64,000 nt of DNA, from assembly GCA_023259055.1 (NCBI GenBank), contig JAHFQZ010000005.1, forward strand, positions 124,001-188,000. Reading direction: 5' to 3'. The notes under the pieces are model-generated. The model was not told the DNA's origin. It saw only the letters and a program-made list of their open reading frames with translations, and made no database searches. Shown piece after piece: positions 37,183-46,456 of the stretch. Source of the DNA: Nitrosomonadales bacterium (GTDB taxonomy: Bacteria; Pseudomonadota; Gammaproteobacteria; Burkholderiales; Gallionellaceae). How positions within the stretch are numbered: position 1 is the stretch's first letter; each line of letters opens with the position of its first letter. Position numbers and translations under genes: made by a program.

Positions 37183-38643
37183 ATGCGCATCATTCAAAAA
37201 GCACTAACCTTTGACGACGTTCTGCTCGTTCCCGCCTATTCAAACGTTTTGCCGCGCGAAGTCAGTCTGCGCACCCAGCTCACCCGCAACATCAGTCTGA
37301 ACATTCCTGTGTTATCAGCTGCGATGGATACTGTCACGGAATCGCGTCTTGCAATTGCTTTGGCACAGGAAGGCGGTATCGGTATCGTACACAAGAATAT
37401 GACGGCTTATGCGCAGGCCGCCCAAGTCGCCAAGGTCAAGCGTTTTGAAAGCGGTGTGGTCAAAGATCCCATCACCATCACTCCGGACATGACAGTGCGC
37501 AATGTGTTGGCTTTGACCCGGCAGCACAGGATTTCCGGTTTGCCGGTGGTGGAGGGCAAGCAGCTGGTGGGCATCATCACCAATCGCGATTTGCGCTTTG
37601 AGAATAATCTGGATCAGCCGATACAGAACATCATGACGCCGCGCGAGAGGCTGATTACCGTCAAGGAAAATGCCAGTCTCGAAGAAGCTCGCAACTTGAT
37701 GCACAAAAATCGTATCGAGCGCGTACTTGTGGTCAACGATGCATTTGAATTGCGCGGTTTGATGACAGTAAAGGACATCCTGAAATCCAACGAACATCCG
37801 CTGGCCAGCAAGGACAGCCTCGGCCGCTTGCGCGTGGGTGCAGCTGTCGGTGTGGGCGAGGGCACAGAAGAGCGCGTCGCTTTATTGGTTGAGGCTGGCG
37901 TGGATGTGCTTGTGGTGGACACCGCACACGGGCATTCGCAAGGCGTGCTTGATCGCGTCAAATGGGTCAAGAACAATTTCCCGCTAGTTGATGTGATCGG
38001 CGGCAACATCGCTACCGGCGGCGCGGCAATGGCCTTGCTGGATCATGGTGCGGACGGCGTGAAAGTCGGCATTGGCCCCGGTTCGATTTGCACCACGCGT
38101 ATCGTTGCGGGTGTCGGCGTGCCGCAGATCGCCGCGATCCAGAATGTTGCGAAAGCACTGCAAGGCACCGGGGTACCATTGATTTCCGACGGCGGCATTC
38201 GTTTTTCCGGCGACATCGCCAAGGCCATTGCATCGGGTGCACATACCGTAATGTTGGGCGGATTATTCGCGGGCACTGAAGAAGCGCCGGGCGAAATCGA
38301 GCTATACCAAGGCCGCTCCTATAAGTCATATCGCGGCATGGGCAGCCTGGGGGCCATGCAGCAAGGTTCCAGCGACCGCTACTTTCAGGAAGGCGAAAGC
38401 AATCAGGACAAGCTGGTGCCGGAAGGTGTCGAGGGGCGCGTGCCCTACAAGGGTAGCGTGCTGGCGGTGATCCACCAGTTGATGGGCGGTTTGCGCGCCA
38501 GCATGGGTTATCTCGGTTGTGGCGACATCGCCACGATGCATACCAAAGCCGAATTCGTTGAAATTACTTCTTCCGGTATCCGTGAATCGCATGTGCATGA
38601 CGTGCAGATTACCAAGGAAGCGCCGAATTACCATATTGACTAG
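37183..38643 (+). CDS. guaB: IMP dehydrogenase
   Basis: 486 residues, normal length. TIM-barrel with [11 protein letters not shown] near the start, two CBS domains inserted at about 93-205 ([40 protein letters not shown]), the catalytic loop [11 protein letters not shown] with active Cys, and the flap region [19 protein letters not shown]. It oxidises IMP to XMP with NAD+, the rate-limiting step toward GMP; guaA follows after a small inserted gene. Intact. Confidence 0.97.
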   Translation: MRIIQKALTFDDVLLVPAYSNVLPREVSLRTQLTRNISLNIPVLSAAMDTVTESRLAIALAQEGGIGIVHKNMTAYAQAAQVAKVKRFESGVVKDPITITPDMTVRNVLALTRQHRISGLPVVEGKQLVGIITNRDLRFENNLDQPIQNIMTPRERLITVKENASLEEARNLMHKNRIERVLVVNDAFELRGLMTVKDILKSNEHPLASKDSLGRLRVGAAVGVGEGTEERVALLVEAGVDVLVVDTAHGHSQGVLDRVKWVKNNFPLVDVIGGNIATGGAAMALLDHGADGVKVGIGPGSICTTRIVAGVGVPQIAAIQNVAKALQGTGVPLISDGGIRFSGDIAKAIASGAHTVMLGGLFAGTEEAPGEIELYQGRSYKSYRGMGSLGAMQQGSSDRYFQEGESNQDKLVPEGVEGRVPYKGSVLAVIHQLMGGLRASMGYLGCGDIATMHTKAEFVEITSSGIRESHVHDVQITKEAPNYHID

Positions 38644-38672
38644 AGGCTAGAGAATAGGGACTGGGGAACGGG

Positions 38673-39048
38673 ATGGGAATTCAAAGTTTTCGGGATCTTA
38701 AAGTCTGGCAGGCTGGAATGCAATTAGCGACGGCTGTTTATACACTAACCCCTGGTTTCCCGAAATTTGAGGCATTTGGCCTAAGTAGCCAAATGCAGCG
38801 TGCAGCGGTTTCAATCCCCTCCAATATTGCGGAAGGACACGCACGAGATTCGACTAAGGAATTTTTTGCGCTTTATATCAATAGCCATTGGATCATTGGC
38901 TGAATTAGAAACTCAACTCATCCTTGCCGATCAACTGAATTACATTGAAGAAAGTAAACTGGCCGAGCTATTGGAAAAAACAGGAGAAGTTGGTCGCATG
39001 TTGCGCGGTTTGCAGCATTCGCTGAAAGCTAAACTCCCTAGCCCCTAG
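38673..39048 (+). pseudogene. Four-helix-bundle (S23/IVP-type) protein gene, frameshifted
   Basis: The first frame (38673-38903) encodes FRDLKVWQAGMQLATAVYTL and RAAVSIPSNIAEGHARDSTK, clear signatures of the four-helix-bundle S23 (23S rRNA intervening sequence) family. After a run of six T at 38862-38867 the family sequence continues in another frame as RFISIAIGSLAELETQL and GEVGRMLRGL, ending at the TAG 39046-39048. Five T would restore one frame of about 125 codons. The gene separates guaB and guaA. Members form small pentameric helical bundles; function is poorly known. Homopolymer error in the assembly must be considered. Confidence 0.8.
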
Positions 39049-39063
39049 CCCCTAGCCCTTAGC
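39036..39063 (+). repeat. CCCTAGC heptamer repeat (4 copies)
   Basis: Three perfect CCCTAGC units plus one CCTTAGC, covering the stop of the four-helix-bundle gene and ending just before guaA. A G-rich stretch with GGCTAGAG and AATAGGGACTGGGG (38645-38672) just before the gene is its approximate inverse complement. Confidence 0.8.
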
Positions 39064-39067
39064 CCAT

Positions 39068-40648
39068 ATGCACAAAAAAATCCTGATCCTAGATTTCGGT
39101 TCCCAATACACCCAACTCATCGCGCGCCGCGTGCGTGAAACGCATGTCTATTGCGAGCTGCACCCTTATGATGTGGATGTGGAGTTCATTCGCGCTTTCA
39201 ATCCCGCTGGCGTCATTCTTTCAGGCGGGCCGAATTCGGTGACCGAAGGCGACACGCCGCGCGCGCCGCAGATCGTTTTCGAGCTGGGAGTGCCGGTACT
39301 GGGCATCTGCTACGGCATGCAAACGATGGCGGCGCAACTGGGCGGTGCGGTGGAAAACGGGCTGGTGCGCGAATTCGGCTATGCGGAAATCCGCGCGCAG
39401 GGGCATTCTGCGTTGCTGCGCGGCATTCAGGATCGTACCAATGAACAGGGACACGGCTTGATCGATGTGTGGATGAGCCATGGAGACAAGGTGGTGGCAT
39501 TGCCACCGGGATTCTCGGTGATCGCCGGCAATCCTTCAACGCCCATCGCCGGTATGGCGGACGAAACGCGGCGTTATTACGCGCTGCAATTCCACCCTGA
39601 AGTGACTCATACTCCGCAAGGCAAGGCGATGCTGAACCGCTTCGTGCATGACATCTGCGGATGCGCACAAGACTGGAACATGCCGGACTACATCGGCGAG
39701 GCGGTGGAGAAGATCCGTGCCCAGGTTGGCAGCGACGAGGTTATCTTGGGCTTGTCCGGCGGGGTGGATTCATCGGTCGCAGCGGTATTGTTGCACCGCG
39801 CCATTGGCAAGCAACTGACTTGCGTATTCGTTGATAACGGATTGTTGCGGCTTAAAGAAGCTGAGCAAGTGATGGAGACCTTCGCCAAAAATCTCGGTGT
39901 GAAGGTGATCCATGTGGATGCCAGCATAGAGTTTTTGCATCATCTGGTGGGCGTATCCGATCCCGAACAAAAGCGGAAAATCATCGGACGCGAGTTTGTC
40001 GAAGTATTCCAGCGTGAAGCAAAAAAACTGCCACAGGCAAAATGGCTGGCGCAAGGCACGATTTATCCTGATGTCATCGAATCTGCAGGTGGCAAGAACA
40101 AAAAAGCACACACCATCAAGTCGCACCACAACGTCGGCGGCTTGCCTGAAAGTTTGCATCTCAAGTTGCTGGAGCCGTTGCGCGAACTATTCAAGGATGA
40201 AGTGCGCGAGCTCGGTGTCGCACTGGGCCTGGCGCACGATATGGTGTATCGCCATCCTTTCCCCGGCCCCGGCTTGGGCGTGCGTATCCTCGGTGAAGTG
40301 AAACGCGAATATGCCGACCTGCTGTGCCGGGCCGACGCGATTTTTATTGAAGAACTGCACGCCACCAAAGATGGTGATGGCAAGTCCTGGTACGAGAAAA
40401 CTTCGCAAGCTTTCGCCGTGTTCCTGCCGGTCAAGAGCGTCGGCGTGATGGGCGACGGCCGCACCTATGAATGGGTGGTGGCTTTGCGCGCGGTGCAGAC
40501 GCAGGACTTCATGACCGCGCACTGGGCGCACCTGCCGTACGACTTGTTGGGCAGGGTTTCCAACCGCATCATCAATGAAGTGCGCGGCATCAACCGAGTG
40601 GTGTATGACATCTCCGGCAAGCCGCCCGCCACGATTGAATGGGAGTAG
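39068..40648 (+). CDS. guaA: GMP synthase (glutamine-hydrolysing)
   Basis: 526 residues. N-terminal class I glutamine amidotransferase: nucleophile in [11 protein letters not shown] (Cys about 86), His and Glu in [11 protein letters not shown] pyrophosphatase domain with P-loop [12 protein letters not shown], then the C-terminal dimerisation domain ending [17 protein letters not shown]. It converts XMP to GMP with glutamine and ATP. It is separated from guaB by the four-helix-bundle gene and repeats. The ATG is only 4 bases after the repeat, with no clear SD. Intact. Confidence 0.97.
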   Translation: MHKKILILDFGSQYTQLIARRVRETHVYCELHPYDVDVEFIRAFNPAGVILSGGPNSVTEGDTPRAPQIVFELGVPVLGICYGMQTMAAQLGGAVENGLVREFGYAEIRAQGHSALLRGIQDRTNEQGHGLIDVWMSHGDKVVALPPGFSVIAGNPSTPIAGMADETRRYYALQFHPEVTHTPQGKAMLNRFVHDICGCAQDWNMPDYIGEAVEKIRAQVGSDEVILGLSGGVDSSVAAVLLHRAIGKQLTCVFVDNGLLRLKEAEQVMETFAKNLGVKVIHVDASIEFLHHLVGVSDPEQKRKIIGREFVEVFQREAKKLPQAKWLAQGTIYPDVIESAGGKNKKAHTIKSHHNVGGLPESLHLKLLEPLRELFKDEVRELGVALGLAHDMVYRHPFPGPGLGVRILGEVKREYADLLCRADAIFIEELHATKDGDGKSWYEKTSQAFAVFLPVKSVGVMGDGRTYEWVVALRAVQTQDFMTAHWAHLPYDLLGRVSNRIINEVRGINRVVYDISGKPPATIEWE

Positions 40649-40712
40649 AATACGGGCGGTGGCTGATTGGGTCTGGTTTGTTTGCTTTTAAACATTATTT
40701 GAAAGCGTTTCC

Positions 40713-42515
40713 ATGTCGATATTTGCCGAAGTACATGACGATTATCTGGACCAAATCCTGGCTCGCTATGACCATAGCCCGTTTAACCTGCTGCAAATTC
40801 TGCGTGAGGTTCAGGAGCATTCCGGCCATATCAATACTGAAGCCGTAAACTATCTCAGTACCAGGCTGCACATCCCCCGTGTGAGGATCGAAGGAGTAGC
40901 GACGTTCTACTCCTTTTTGCATTTGCAGCCGCACGGCGAATACCGCGTTCTGTTCTCGGACAACATCACCGACCGCATGCAGGGCAGCCAGGCGCTGATG
41001 GAGAAAATGTGTCAGCAGTTGTGGCTGCAACCGGGCAAGGTTTCGGAAGACGGTTTGGTCAGCATCAACACCACATCCTGCACCGGTATGTGCGACCAAG
41101 GCCCGGCGATGCTGGTCAATGGCCGCGCCATTACGCGCTTGACCCATCAGCGCGTGCAGGAAATCGGCAGCCTGATACGCAACCGTACCTTGCTAAGCGA
41201 CTGGCCTGCCGACTTCTTCCGCGTGGAAGACAACATCCACCGCAGCGGCCCGCTGCTCGATAACACTATAGCTCCCGGTGACGTGTTGCGCACCGCGTTG
41301 GCGCTCGGCGGAAAAGACATCGTCGAAGCGGTCAAGAATTCCGGCCTGCGCGGTCGCGGCGGCGCGGGTTTTCCTACCGGGCTGAAATGGGAAGCATGCT
41401 GTAACGCGCCGGGAGAGGCGCGCCACGTGGTGTGCAACGCCGACGAGGGCGAGCCCGGCACCTTCAAGGATCGTGTGATACTCACCCGTCAGGCCGACCT
41501 GGTTTTCGAAGGCATGACGCTATGTGCACTGGCAGTCGGCGCGCAGCATGGTTACCTTTACCTGCGCGGAGAATACCGCTATCTGCTCGAACCATTGCAG
41601 GCCGTTTTGCAACGCCGCCGTGACAACAACCTGCTGGGCAAGAACATTCTCTGTCAGCCAGGTTTCGATTTCGACATCGTCATCCACTTGGGCGCAGGCG
41701 CCTATATCTGTGGCGAGGAATCGGCGCTGATCGAATCGCTGGAAGGCAAGCGCGGTGTGCCGCGCAACCGCCCTCCGTTCCCGGTGACGCACGGCTACAA
41801 GCAGCAACCGACCGCCGTTGACAACGTCGAAACCTTTTGCAGCGCCGCGCTGGTGATGCAAATGGGCGCGGAGAAATACCGCGCCATCGGCACATCGAAA
41901 TCCTCCGGCACCAAGCTGATCTCGGTGTCCGGCGATTGCCCGCGCCCCGGCATCTACGAATATCCATTCGGGGTGTCGGTGCGCCAAGTGCTGCAAGACT
42001 GCGGCGCGGTGAATACGCGAGCGGTGCAGGTCAGCGGCCCTTCCGGCGTGTGCGTCGCGGAAAGTGAATTCGACCGCAAACTGGGGTTTGAAGACTTGCC
42101 CACAGCCGGTGCATTCATGGTGTTCGACGACAGCCGCGACCTGTTCGAAGTAGCGCGCAACTTCGTGCATTTTTTCGCGCATGAAAGCTGTGGTTTCTGC
42201 ACGCCGTGCCGCGTCGGCACCTCGATGCTGAAATCAACGATGGACAAGATCGCCGCCGGACTCGGCACGAAGTATGACCTGCGCGAGATCGAGCGTCTCG
42301 ACCATGTGTTGCAGACCAGTTCCCACTGTGGGCTGGGGCGCACCGCCTGCAACCCGGTGCTGCACACGCTCAAGCATTTTCGCCCGGCGTACGAGAACAG
42401 GCTGAAATTGCTGGAATTCAAACCGGCCTTCGATCTTGACGGTGCGCTTGCACGAGCGCGCCAGATGACCGGCCGTGACGATGCGGGTGCGCATTTGAAG
42501 ACGGAGGGGGTATGA
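40713..42515 (+). CDS. hoxF: NAD-reducing hydrogenase, HoxF (diaphorase) subunit
   Basis: 600 residues, close to the HoxF of Cupriavidus. Residues about 1-165 form a NuoE-like domain; of the usual four [2Fe-2S] Cys only the SCTGMC pair is evident, while the first pair is missing (LFSDNITDRMQG). The NuoF-like part has the FMN/NAD region GRGGAGFPTGLKWE and NADEGEPGTFKDR and the [4Fe-4S] motif ESCGFCTPCRVG with a later Cys (GRTACNP). It oxidises or reduces NAD(H) with electrons from the hydrogenase dimer. First gene of hoxFUYH; its stop overlaps the ATG of hoxU by 4 bases. Confidence 0.95.
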   Translation: MSIFAEVHDDYLDQILARYDHSPFNLLQILREVQEHSGHINTEAVNYLSTRLHIPRVRIEGVATFYSFLHLQPHGEYRVLFSDNITDRMQGSQALMEKMCQQLWLQPGKVSEDGLVSINTTSCTGMCDQGPAMLVNGRAITRLTHQRVQEIGSLIRNRTLLSDWPADFFRVEDNIHRSGPLLDNTIAPGDVLRTALALGGKDIVEAVKNSGLRGRGGAGFPTGLKWEACCNAPGEARHVVCNADEGEPGTFKDRVILTRQADLVFEGMTLCALAVGAQHGYLYLRGEYRYLLEPLQAVLQRRRDNNLLGKNILCQPGFDFDIVIHLGAGAYICGEESALIESLEGKRGVPRNRPPFPVTHGYKQQPTAVDNVETFCSAALVMQMGAEKYRAIGTSKSSGTKLISVSGDCPRPGIYEYPFGVSVRQVLQDCGAVNTRAVQVSGPSGVCVAESEFDRKLGFEDLPTAGAFMVFDDSRDLFEVARNFVHFFAHESCGFCTPCRVGTSMLKSTMDKIAAGLGTKYDLREIERLDHVLQTSSHCGLGRTACNPVLHTLKHFRPAYENRLKLLEFKPAFDLDGALARARQMTGRDDAGAHLKTEGV

Positions 42516-43264
42516 GCGATACCTTTCAACTCGATGGTGCAGCCGTCCCGTTCGAGGCCGGGCAGACCGTAATGCAGGCTGCACTGGCTGCCGGACATTA
42601 CATCCCGCACCTGTGCTACCACCCTGAATTCAAGCCGCATGGCAGCTGCAAACTATGCACGGTCAAGGTAAACGGACGCACTGCCGCTTCCTGCACGATG
42701 CCCGCCGAGGCTGGGCTAAATGTGGAAAGCGACATCGAGGAAATGAACAGCCTGCGCCGCACGCTGGTGCAGATGCTGTTCGCCGAAGGTAACCATTTCT
42801 GCCCATCGTGCGAGAAGAGCGGCAATTGCATGTTGCAGGCATTGGGTTACGACCTCGAAGTGCGCACTGCCGGTTTCCGCCACATGTACCCGGATCGCCC
42901 GCTGGATGCATCGCACCCGGACATCCTGCTCGACTTCAACCGCTGCATCCTGTGTGAGCTGTGCGTGCGCGCCTCCTCCGAGGTGGACGGCAAAAATGTG
43001 TTTGGCCTGTCCGGGCGCGGCATCACCAAACAACTTATCGTCAACGCGGCATCCGGCTTGTTGAAAGACACTGACATTGCACTGAAGGACAAGGCGATGC
43101 AGGTTTGCCCGGTGGGCGTGATACTGCCCAAGCGCGTCGGATTCAGCATACCGATCGGCAAACGCCGCTACGACCAGCGCCCGATCAGCGCGCAGGCGCT
43201 GGACGATGCGCCGCGCCAAGCCGATGCCAGCGGTAGTTGTGACGTCTGCGAGGGAACCCCATGA
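42512..43264 (+). CDS. hoxU: NAD-reducing hydrogenase, HoxU subunit
   Basis: 250 residues, NuoG N-terminal-like. The [2Fe-2S] ligands are in HLCYHPEFKPHGSCKLC and AASC; a His-Cys3 type [4Fe-4S] site is in HFCPSCEKSGNC; further [4Fe-4S] ligands are in CILCELC and QVCPVG. The C-terminus has an extra SCDVCEGTP tail not needed for known clusters. It wires HoxF to HoxYH. The start overlaps hoxF and the end overlaps hoxY by four bases, so subunits are made in step. Confidence 0.95.
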   Translation: MSDTFQLDGAAVPFEAGQTVMQAALAAGHYIPHLCYHPEFKPHGSCKLCTVKVNGRTAASCTMPAEAGLNVESDIEEMNSLRRTLVQMLFAEGNHFCPSCEKSGNCMLQALGYDLEVRTAGFRHMYPDRPLDASHPDILLDFNRCILCELCVRASSEVDGKNVFGLSGRGITKQLIVNAASGLLKDTDIALKDKAMQVCPVGVILPKRVGFSIPIGKRRYDQRPISAQALDDAPRQADASGSCDVCEGTP

Positions 43265-43800
43265 GCAAGAAACTGCGCGTCGCCACTACCTCGCTCGCCG
43301 GTTGTTTCGGCTGCCACATGTCTCTGCTCGACATCGACGAGCGGCTGTTCCCGCTGCTCGATCTCATCGAATTCGACCGTTCGCCGCTTACCGACATCAA
43401 GCATTGCGGACCGTGCGACATCGGCTTCATCGAAGGTGGCATCTGCAACGCGGAGAACGTGCATGTGCTGTATGAGTTCAGGAAGAACTGCAAAATTCTG
43501 ATTGCCATCGGCTCGTGCGCCATCACCGGCGGCCTGCCCGCGCAGCGCAACCACCTCGATCTGGGAAGCTGCCTGACCGAGGTGTACCTCACCGAACCGG
43601 GGCTGGAGCATGGTCACATCCCGAATGACCCTGAACTGCCACTGCCGCTGGACAAGGTGCATCCGCTGCACGAAGTAGTGAAGATCGATTATTTTATTCC
43701 CGGATGTCCGCCATCGGGTGATGCCATCTGGAAATTTCTCACCGACCTGATTGCGGGCAAGACGCCTGAACTCGGGCATGGACTGATCGAATATGACTGA
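43261..43800 (+). CDS. hoxY: NAD-reducing [NiFe]-hydrogenase small subunit HoxY
   Basis: 179 residues, the short small-subunit type. The proximal [4Fe-4S] ligands are seen in GCFGCHM, EGGICNAEN, IGSCAITGG and PGCPPSG. No Tat signal, in keeping with a cytoplasmic group 3d enzyme. It overlaps hoxU (4 bases) and hoxH (8 bases). Together with HoxH it forms the H2-cleaving dimer. Confidence 0.95.
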   Translation: MSKKLRVATTSLAGCFGCHMSLLDIDERLFPLLDLIEFDRSPLTDIKHCGPCDIGFIEGGICNAENVHVLYEFRKNCKILIAIGSCAITGGLPAQRNHLDLGSCLTEVYLTEPGLEHGHIPNDPELPLPLDKVHPLHEVVKIDYFIPGCPPSGDAIWKFLTDLIAGKTPELGHGLIEYD

Positions 43801-45280
43801 TAAATTGGACAATCTGGAAACCGCCGCACACCCGGAAAATTTGCGCCGCGTCGCGATCGATCCGGTGTCGCGCGTCGAAGGCCACGGCAAGGTGACGCTG
43901 CTGCTGGACGAGAACGACCGCGTGCATCAGGTGCGGCTGCATATCGTCGAGTTCCGCGGCTTCGAGAAATTCGTGCAGGGGCGGCCATACTGGGAAGCGC
44001 CGGTGATGGTGCAGCGGCTGTGCGGCATCTGCCCGGTGAGCCACCATATCGCCGCATCCAAGGCGATGGACATGATCGTCGGCGCGACGCTCACCCCGAC
44101 GGCTGAGAAGGTGCGGCGGCTGATGCACTACGGGCAGATCCTGCAGTCGCATGCGCTGCATTTCTTCCATCTGTGTGCGCCCGACCTGATGTTCGGTTTC
44201 GATTCCGATGTCGCCAAGCGCAACATCGTCGGCATTGCTGCCGCCTATCCGGAGATCGCCAAGCAAGGTGTGCTGCTGCGCAAGTTCGGGCAGGAGGTGA
44301 TCCGCGTCACGGCGGGGAAACGTATCCACGGTACCGGTTCGATACCCGGCGGTGTGAACAAAAACGTGAGTATTGAAGAACGCGACTACCTGCTGAAAGA
44401 CATTGAACAGATCGTGACCTGGAGCCGCGAATCAGTCGGCATCGCAAAGCAACTGTTTGAGCAGAACCTCGACCTCTACACCAACTTCGGGCGCTTCAAA
44501 TCGCACACACTCAATCTGGTGCGTGCCGACGGCGCGCTGGATCTCTATCACGGCGGGCTGCGCGCGCGCGGCATGAATGGCGATACGCTGTTCGACCACT
44601 ATGATTACTCGCACTACTGGGATGTGATCTTCGAAGACGTGAAGCCGTGGTCGTACATGAAGTTCCCGTTCCTGCGCAGCCTGGGGCCGGAGGCTGGCTG
44701 GTATCGCGTGGGGCCGTTGAGCCGCGTGACACAGTGCGACTTTATTCCTACACCTTTGGCGGAAACACAGCGCAAGGCGTTCATGGCGTTTAACGGCGGC
44801 TCGGCGGCGGGCGCGACGCTGGGTTTTCACTGGGCGCGCATGATCGAGATGCTGCACGCCGCCGAGGTGATCCGTGATTTGCTGCACGATCCAGACATGC
44901 AAGGGACTGATCTGGTTAATATTGGCGAACGACAGGAACGCGGCGTCGGTGTGATCGAAGCGCCGCGCGGCACGCTGATCCATCACTACAAGGTGGACGA
45001 GCACGACCAGATCGTGCGCTGCAACCTGATCGTCTCCACCACGCACAACAACCAGGCGATGAATGAGGCCATTCGCCAGGTGGCGCGCCAATATATCGAC
45101 GGGCGCAAAATGACCGAAGGATTGCTCAACCATATCGAGGTCGCAATCCGCGCCTTCGATCCCTGCCTGTCCTGTGCTACCCATGCACTGGGCAAGATGC
45201 CGCTGGAAGTGGAGTTGCTCGACGTGGATGGTGCGAGAGTTGATGTGCTGACGCGTTCGTCGGACGGTGTGTTCAGCTAA
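43793..45280 (+). CDS. hoxH: NAD-reducing [NiFe]-hydrogenase large subunit HoxH
   Basis: 495 residues. The N-terminal L1 motif RVEGHGKV, then RLCGICPVSHH with two Ni-binding Cys, and the C-terminal DPCLSCATH with the other two. A tail of about 30 residues (ALGKMPLEVELLDVDGARVD and ten more) follows the His; such tails are removed by the maturation protease, whose gene comes next. The motif set is the group 3d bidirectional type. Active-site Cys are all present, so an active H2:NAD+ oxidoreductase is expected. Confidence 0.96.
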   Translation: MTDKLDNLETAAHPENLRRVAIDPVSRVEGHGKVTLLLDENDRVHQVRLHIVEFRGFEKFVQGRPYWEAPVMVQRLCGICPVSHHIAASKAMDMIVGATLTPTAEKVRRLMHYGQILQSHALHFFHLCAPDLMFGFDSDVAKRNIVGIAAAYPEIAKQGVLLRKFGQEVIRVTAGKRIHGTGSIPGGVNKNVSIEERDYLLKDIEQIVTWSRESVGIAKQLFEQNLDLYTNFGRFKSHTLNLVRADGALDLYHGGLRARGMNGDTLFDHYDYSHYWDVIFEDVKPWSYMKFPFLRSLGPEAGWYRVGPLSRVTQCDFIPTPLAETQRKAFMAFNGGSAAGATLGFHWARMIEMLHAAEVIRDLLHDPDMQGTDLVNIGERQERGVGVIEAPRGTLIHHYKVDEHDQIVRCNLIVSTTHNNQAMNEAIRQVARQYIDGRKMTEGLLNHIEVAIRAFDPCLSCATHALGKMPLEVELLDVDGARVDVLTRSSDGVFS

Positions 45281-45298
45281 TATTATCAGGAGCCGCAT

Positions 45299-45342
45299 GT
45301 AGGTTGGGCTCTGCCCGGCATGGTGGGCAGAGCCCAACCTAC
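45299..45342. repeat. Perfect 18-bp inverted repeat between hoxH and the protease gene
   Basis: Arms GTAGGTTGGGCTCTGCCC and GGGCAGAGCCCAACCTAC are exact complements around the loop GGCATGGT. No T run follows. It resembles dispersed REP-like elements with GTAGGTTGGG ends seen in many Proteobacteria. In mRNA it would form a strong hairpin just after hoxH. Confidence 0.9.
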
Positions 45343-45351
45343 CAGAACATT

Positions 45352-45831
45352 ATGCCTGCCCCCATTCTCATCTTGGCTATCGGTAACGAATCGCGCGGCG
45401 ACGACGCGCTGGCGCCGCTGCTGGTGCGCCGGATTCAAGGTGAGGACTTTGGACAGGCAGAGTTCATCGAGGACTACCAGTTGCAGGTCGAGCATGTCAC
45501 CGATCTGGTCGGACGCAGTGCGGTGTTGTTCGTCGATGCAGATATGTCCTGCGATGCACCGTTTCATTTCTCCGAGATCAATGCCGCGCACGACAACAGT
45601 TACACCAGCCACGCGATGAGTCCAGCCGCCTTGTTGCATGCCTATCGGCAGGTGTATGAAAAAGATGCGCCGCCCGCTTTTCTGCTGCGCATACGCGGTT
45701 ACGGCTTTGAGTTGGGTGAGAGCCTGAGCGATGAAGCGTCTGCCAATCTGGAAGCGACAACAAAGCTGATTCGTAAATTGTGTGCGGCAACGAGCCTGCC
45801 TGTCTGGAGAGAGTGCTTGGTAAACGTATGA
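45352..45831 (+). CDS. hoxW: Hydrogenase maturation protease (HoxW-like)
   Basis: 159 residues from the ATG at 45352; an in-frame ATG at 45304 lies inside the hairpin and is not used. The motif LAIGNESRGDDALAPLLV, with the Glu and Asp that bind Ni, is that of the HycI/HyaD/HoxW endopeptidases. It should cleave the HoxH C-terminus after nickel insertion. The second conserved region EHVTDLVGRSAVLFVDAD carries the other metal-binding Asp. Directly downstream of hoxH; the next gene starts 43 bases later. Confidence 0.88.
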   Translation: MPAPILILAIGNESRGDDALAPLLVRRIQGEDFGQAEFIEDYQLQVEHVTDLVGRSAVLFVDADMSCDAPFHFSEINAAHDNSYTSHAMSPAALLHAYRQVYEKDAPPAFLLRIRGYGFELGESLSDEASANLEATTKLIRKLCAATSLPVWRECLVNV

Positions 45832-45874
45832 CAGGGGAGTAAGCTTCAAACAACAGAACACTGGGAGAGCCGAT

Positions 45875-46456
45875 ATGTTCGAGTTGCGTATACATGGTCG
45901 AGGAGGTCAGGGTGTCGTGACAGCAGCGGAGATGTTTTCTGTCGCTGCATTTGAGGAAGGACGCCATGCACAGGCTTTTCCCAGCTTCGGATCGGAACGG
46001 ACCGGCGCGCCGGTGGTGGCATTCTGCCGCATCGCCGACAAGGAAATCCGCCTGCGCGAACCGATCATGGATCCGGATGCCATCATCATTCAGGACACCA
46101 CACTGCTGCATCAGGTCGATGTGTTCGCCGGACTGAAACAGGGCGGTTACATCCTGCTCAACACCAACCGCAGTTTTGACGCGATGGGCTTGGGCGATTT
46201 TATTGCCGGCCGCCCGGCAGAGCGGATACGCACCATTCCTGCCACCGAGATTGCGCTTAAGCATATCGGACGTCCGATACCTAACGTTCCCCTGATAGCT
46301 GGATTCGCTGCCCTCTCTGACTTGATTCGCCTGGAGTCTGTAGTCAAGGCGATTGTTGGAAAATTCTCCGGCAAAGTGGCGGAAGGCAATATCGCCGCAG
46401 CAACCGAGGCTTACAACATAGTGAAGGCGATGATGAAGGAGGGCGCTCATGCTTAA
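45875..46456 (+). CDS. porG: 2-Oxoacid:acceptor oxidoreductase, gamma subunit
   Basis: 193 residues. The N-terminus FELRIHGRGGQGVVTAAEMF and QAFPSFGSERTGAPVVAFCRI are the family signature of PorG/KorC/VorG subunits. It completes the dimer with the alpha, beta and FAD subunits that follow. The stop overlaps the alpha start by 8 bases. Substrate could be pyruvate (CO2 fixation or oxidation), 2-oxoglutarate or branched-chain 2-oxoacids; the gamma chain does not settle this. It sits directly after the hydrogenase protease gene in the same direction. Confidence 0.88.
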   Translation: MFELRIHGRGGQGVVTAAEMFSVAAFEEGRHAQAFPSFGSERTGAPVVAFCRIADKEIRLREPIMDPDAIIIQDTTLLHQVDVFAGLKQGGYILLNTNRSFDAMGLGDFIAGRPAERIRTIPATEIALKHIGRPIPNVPLIAGFAALSDLIRLESVVKAIVGKFSGKVAEGNIAAATEAYNIVKAMMKEGAHA

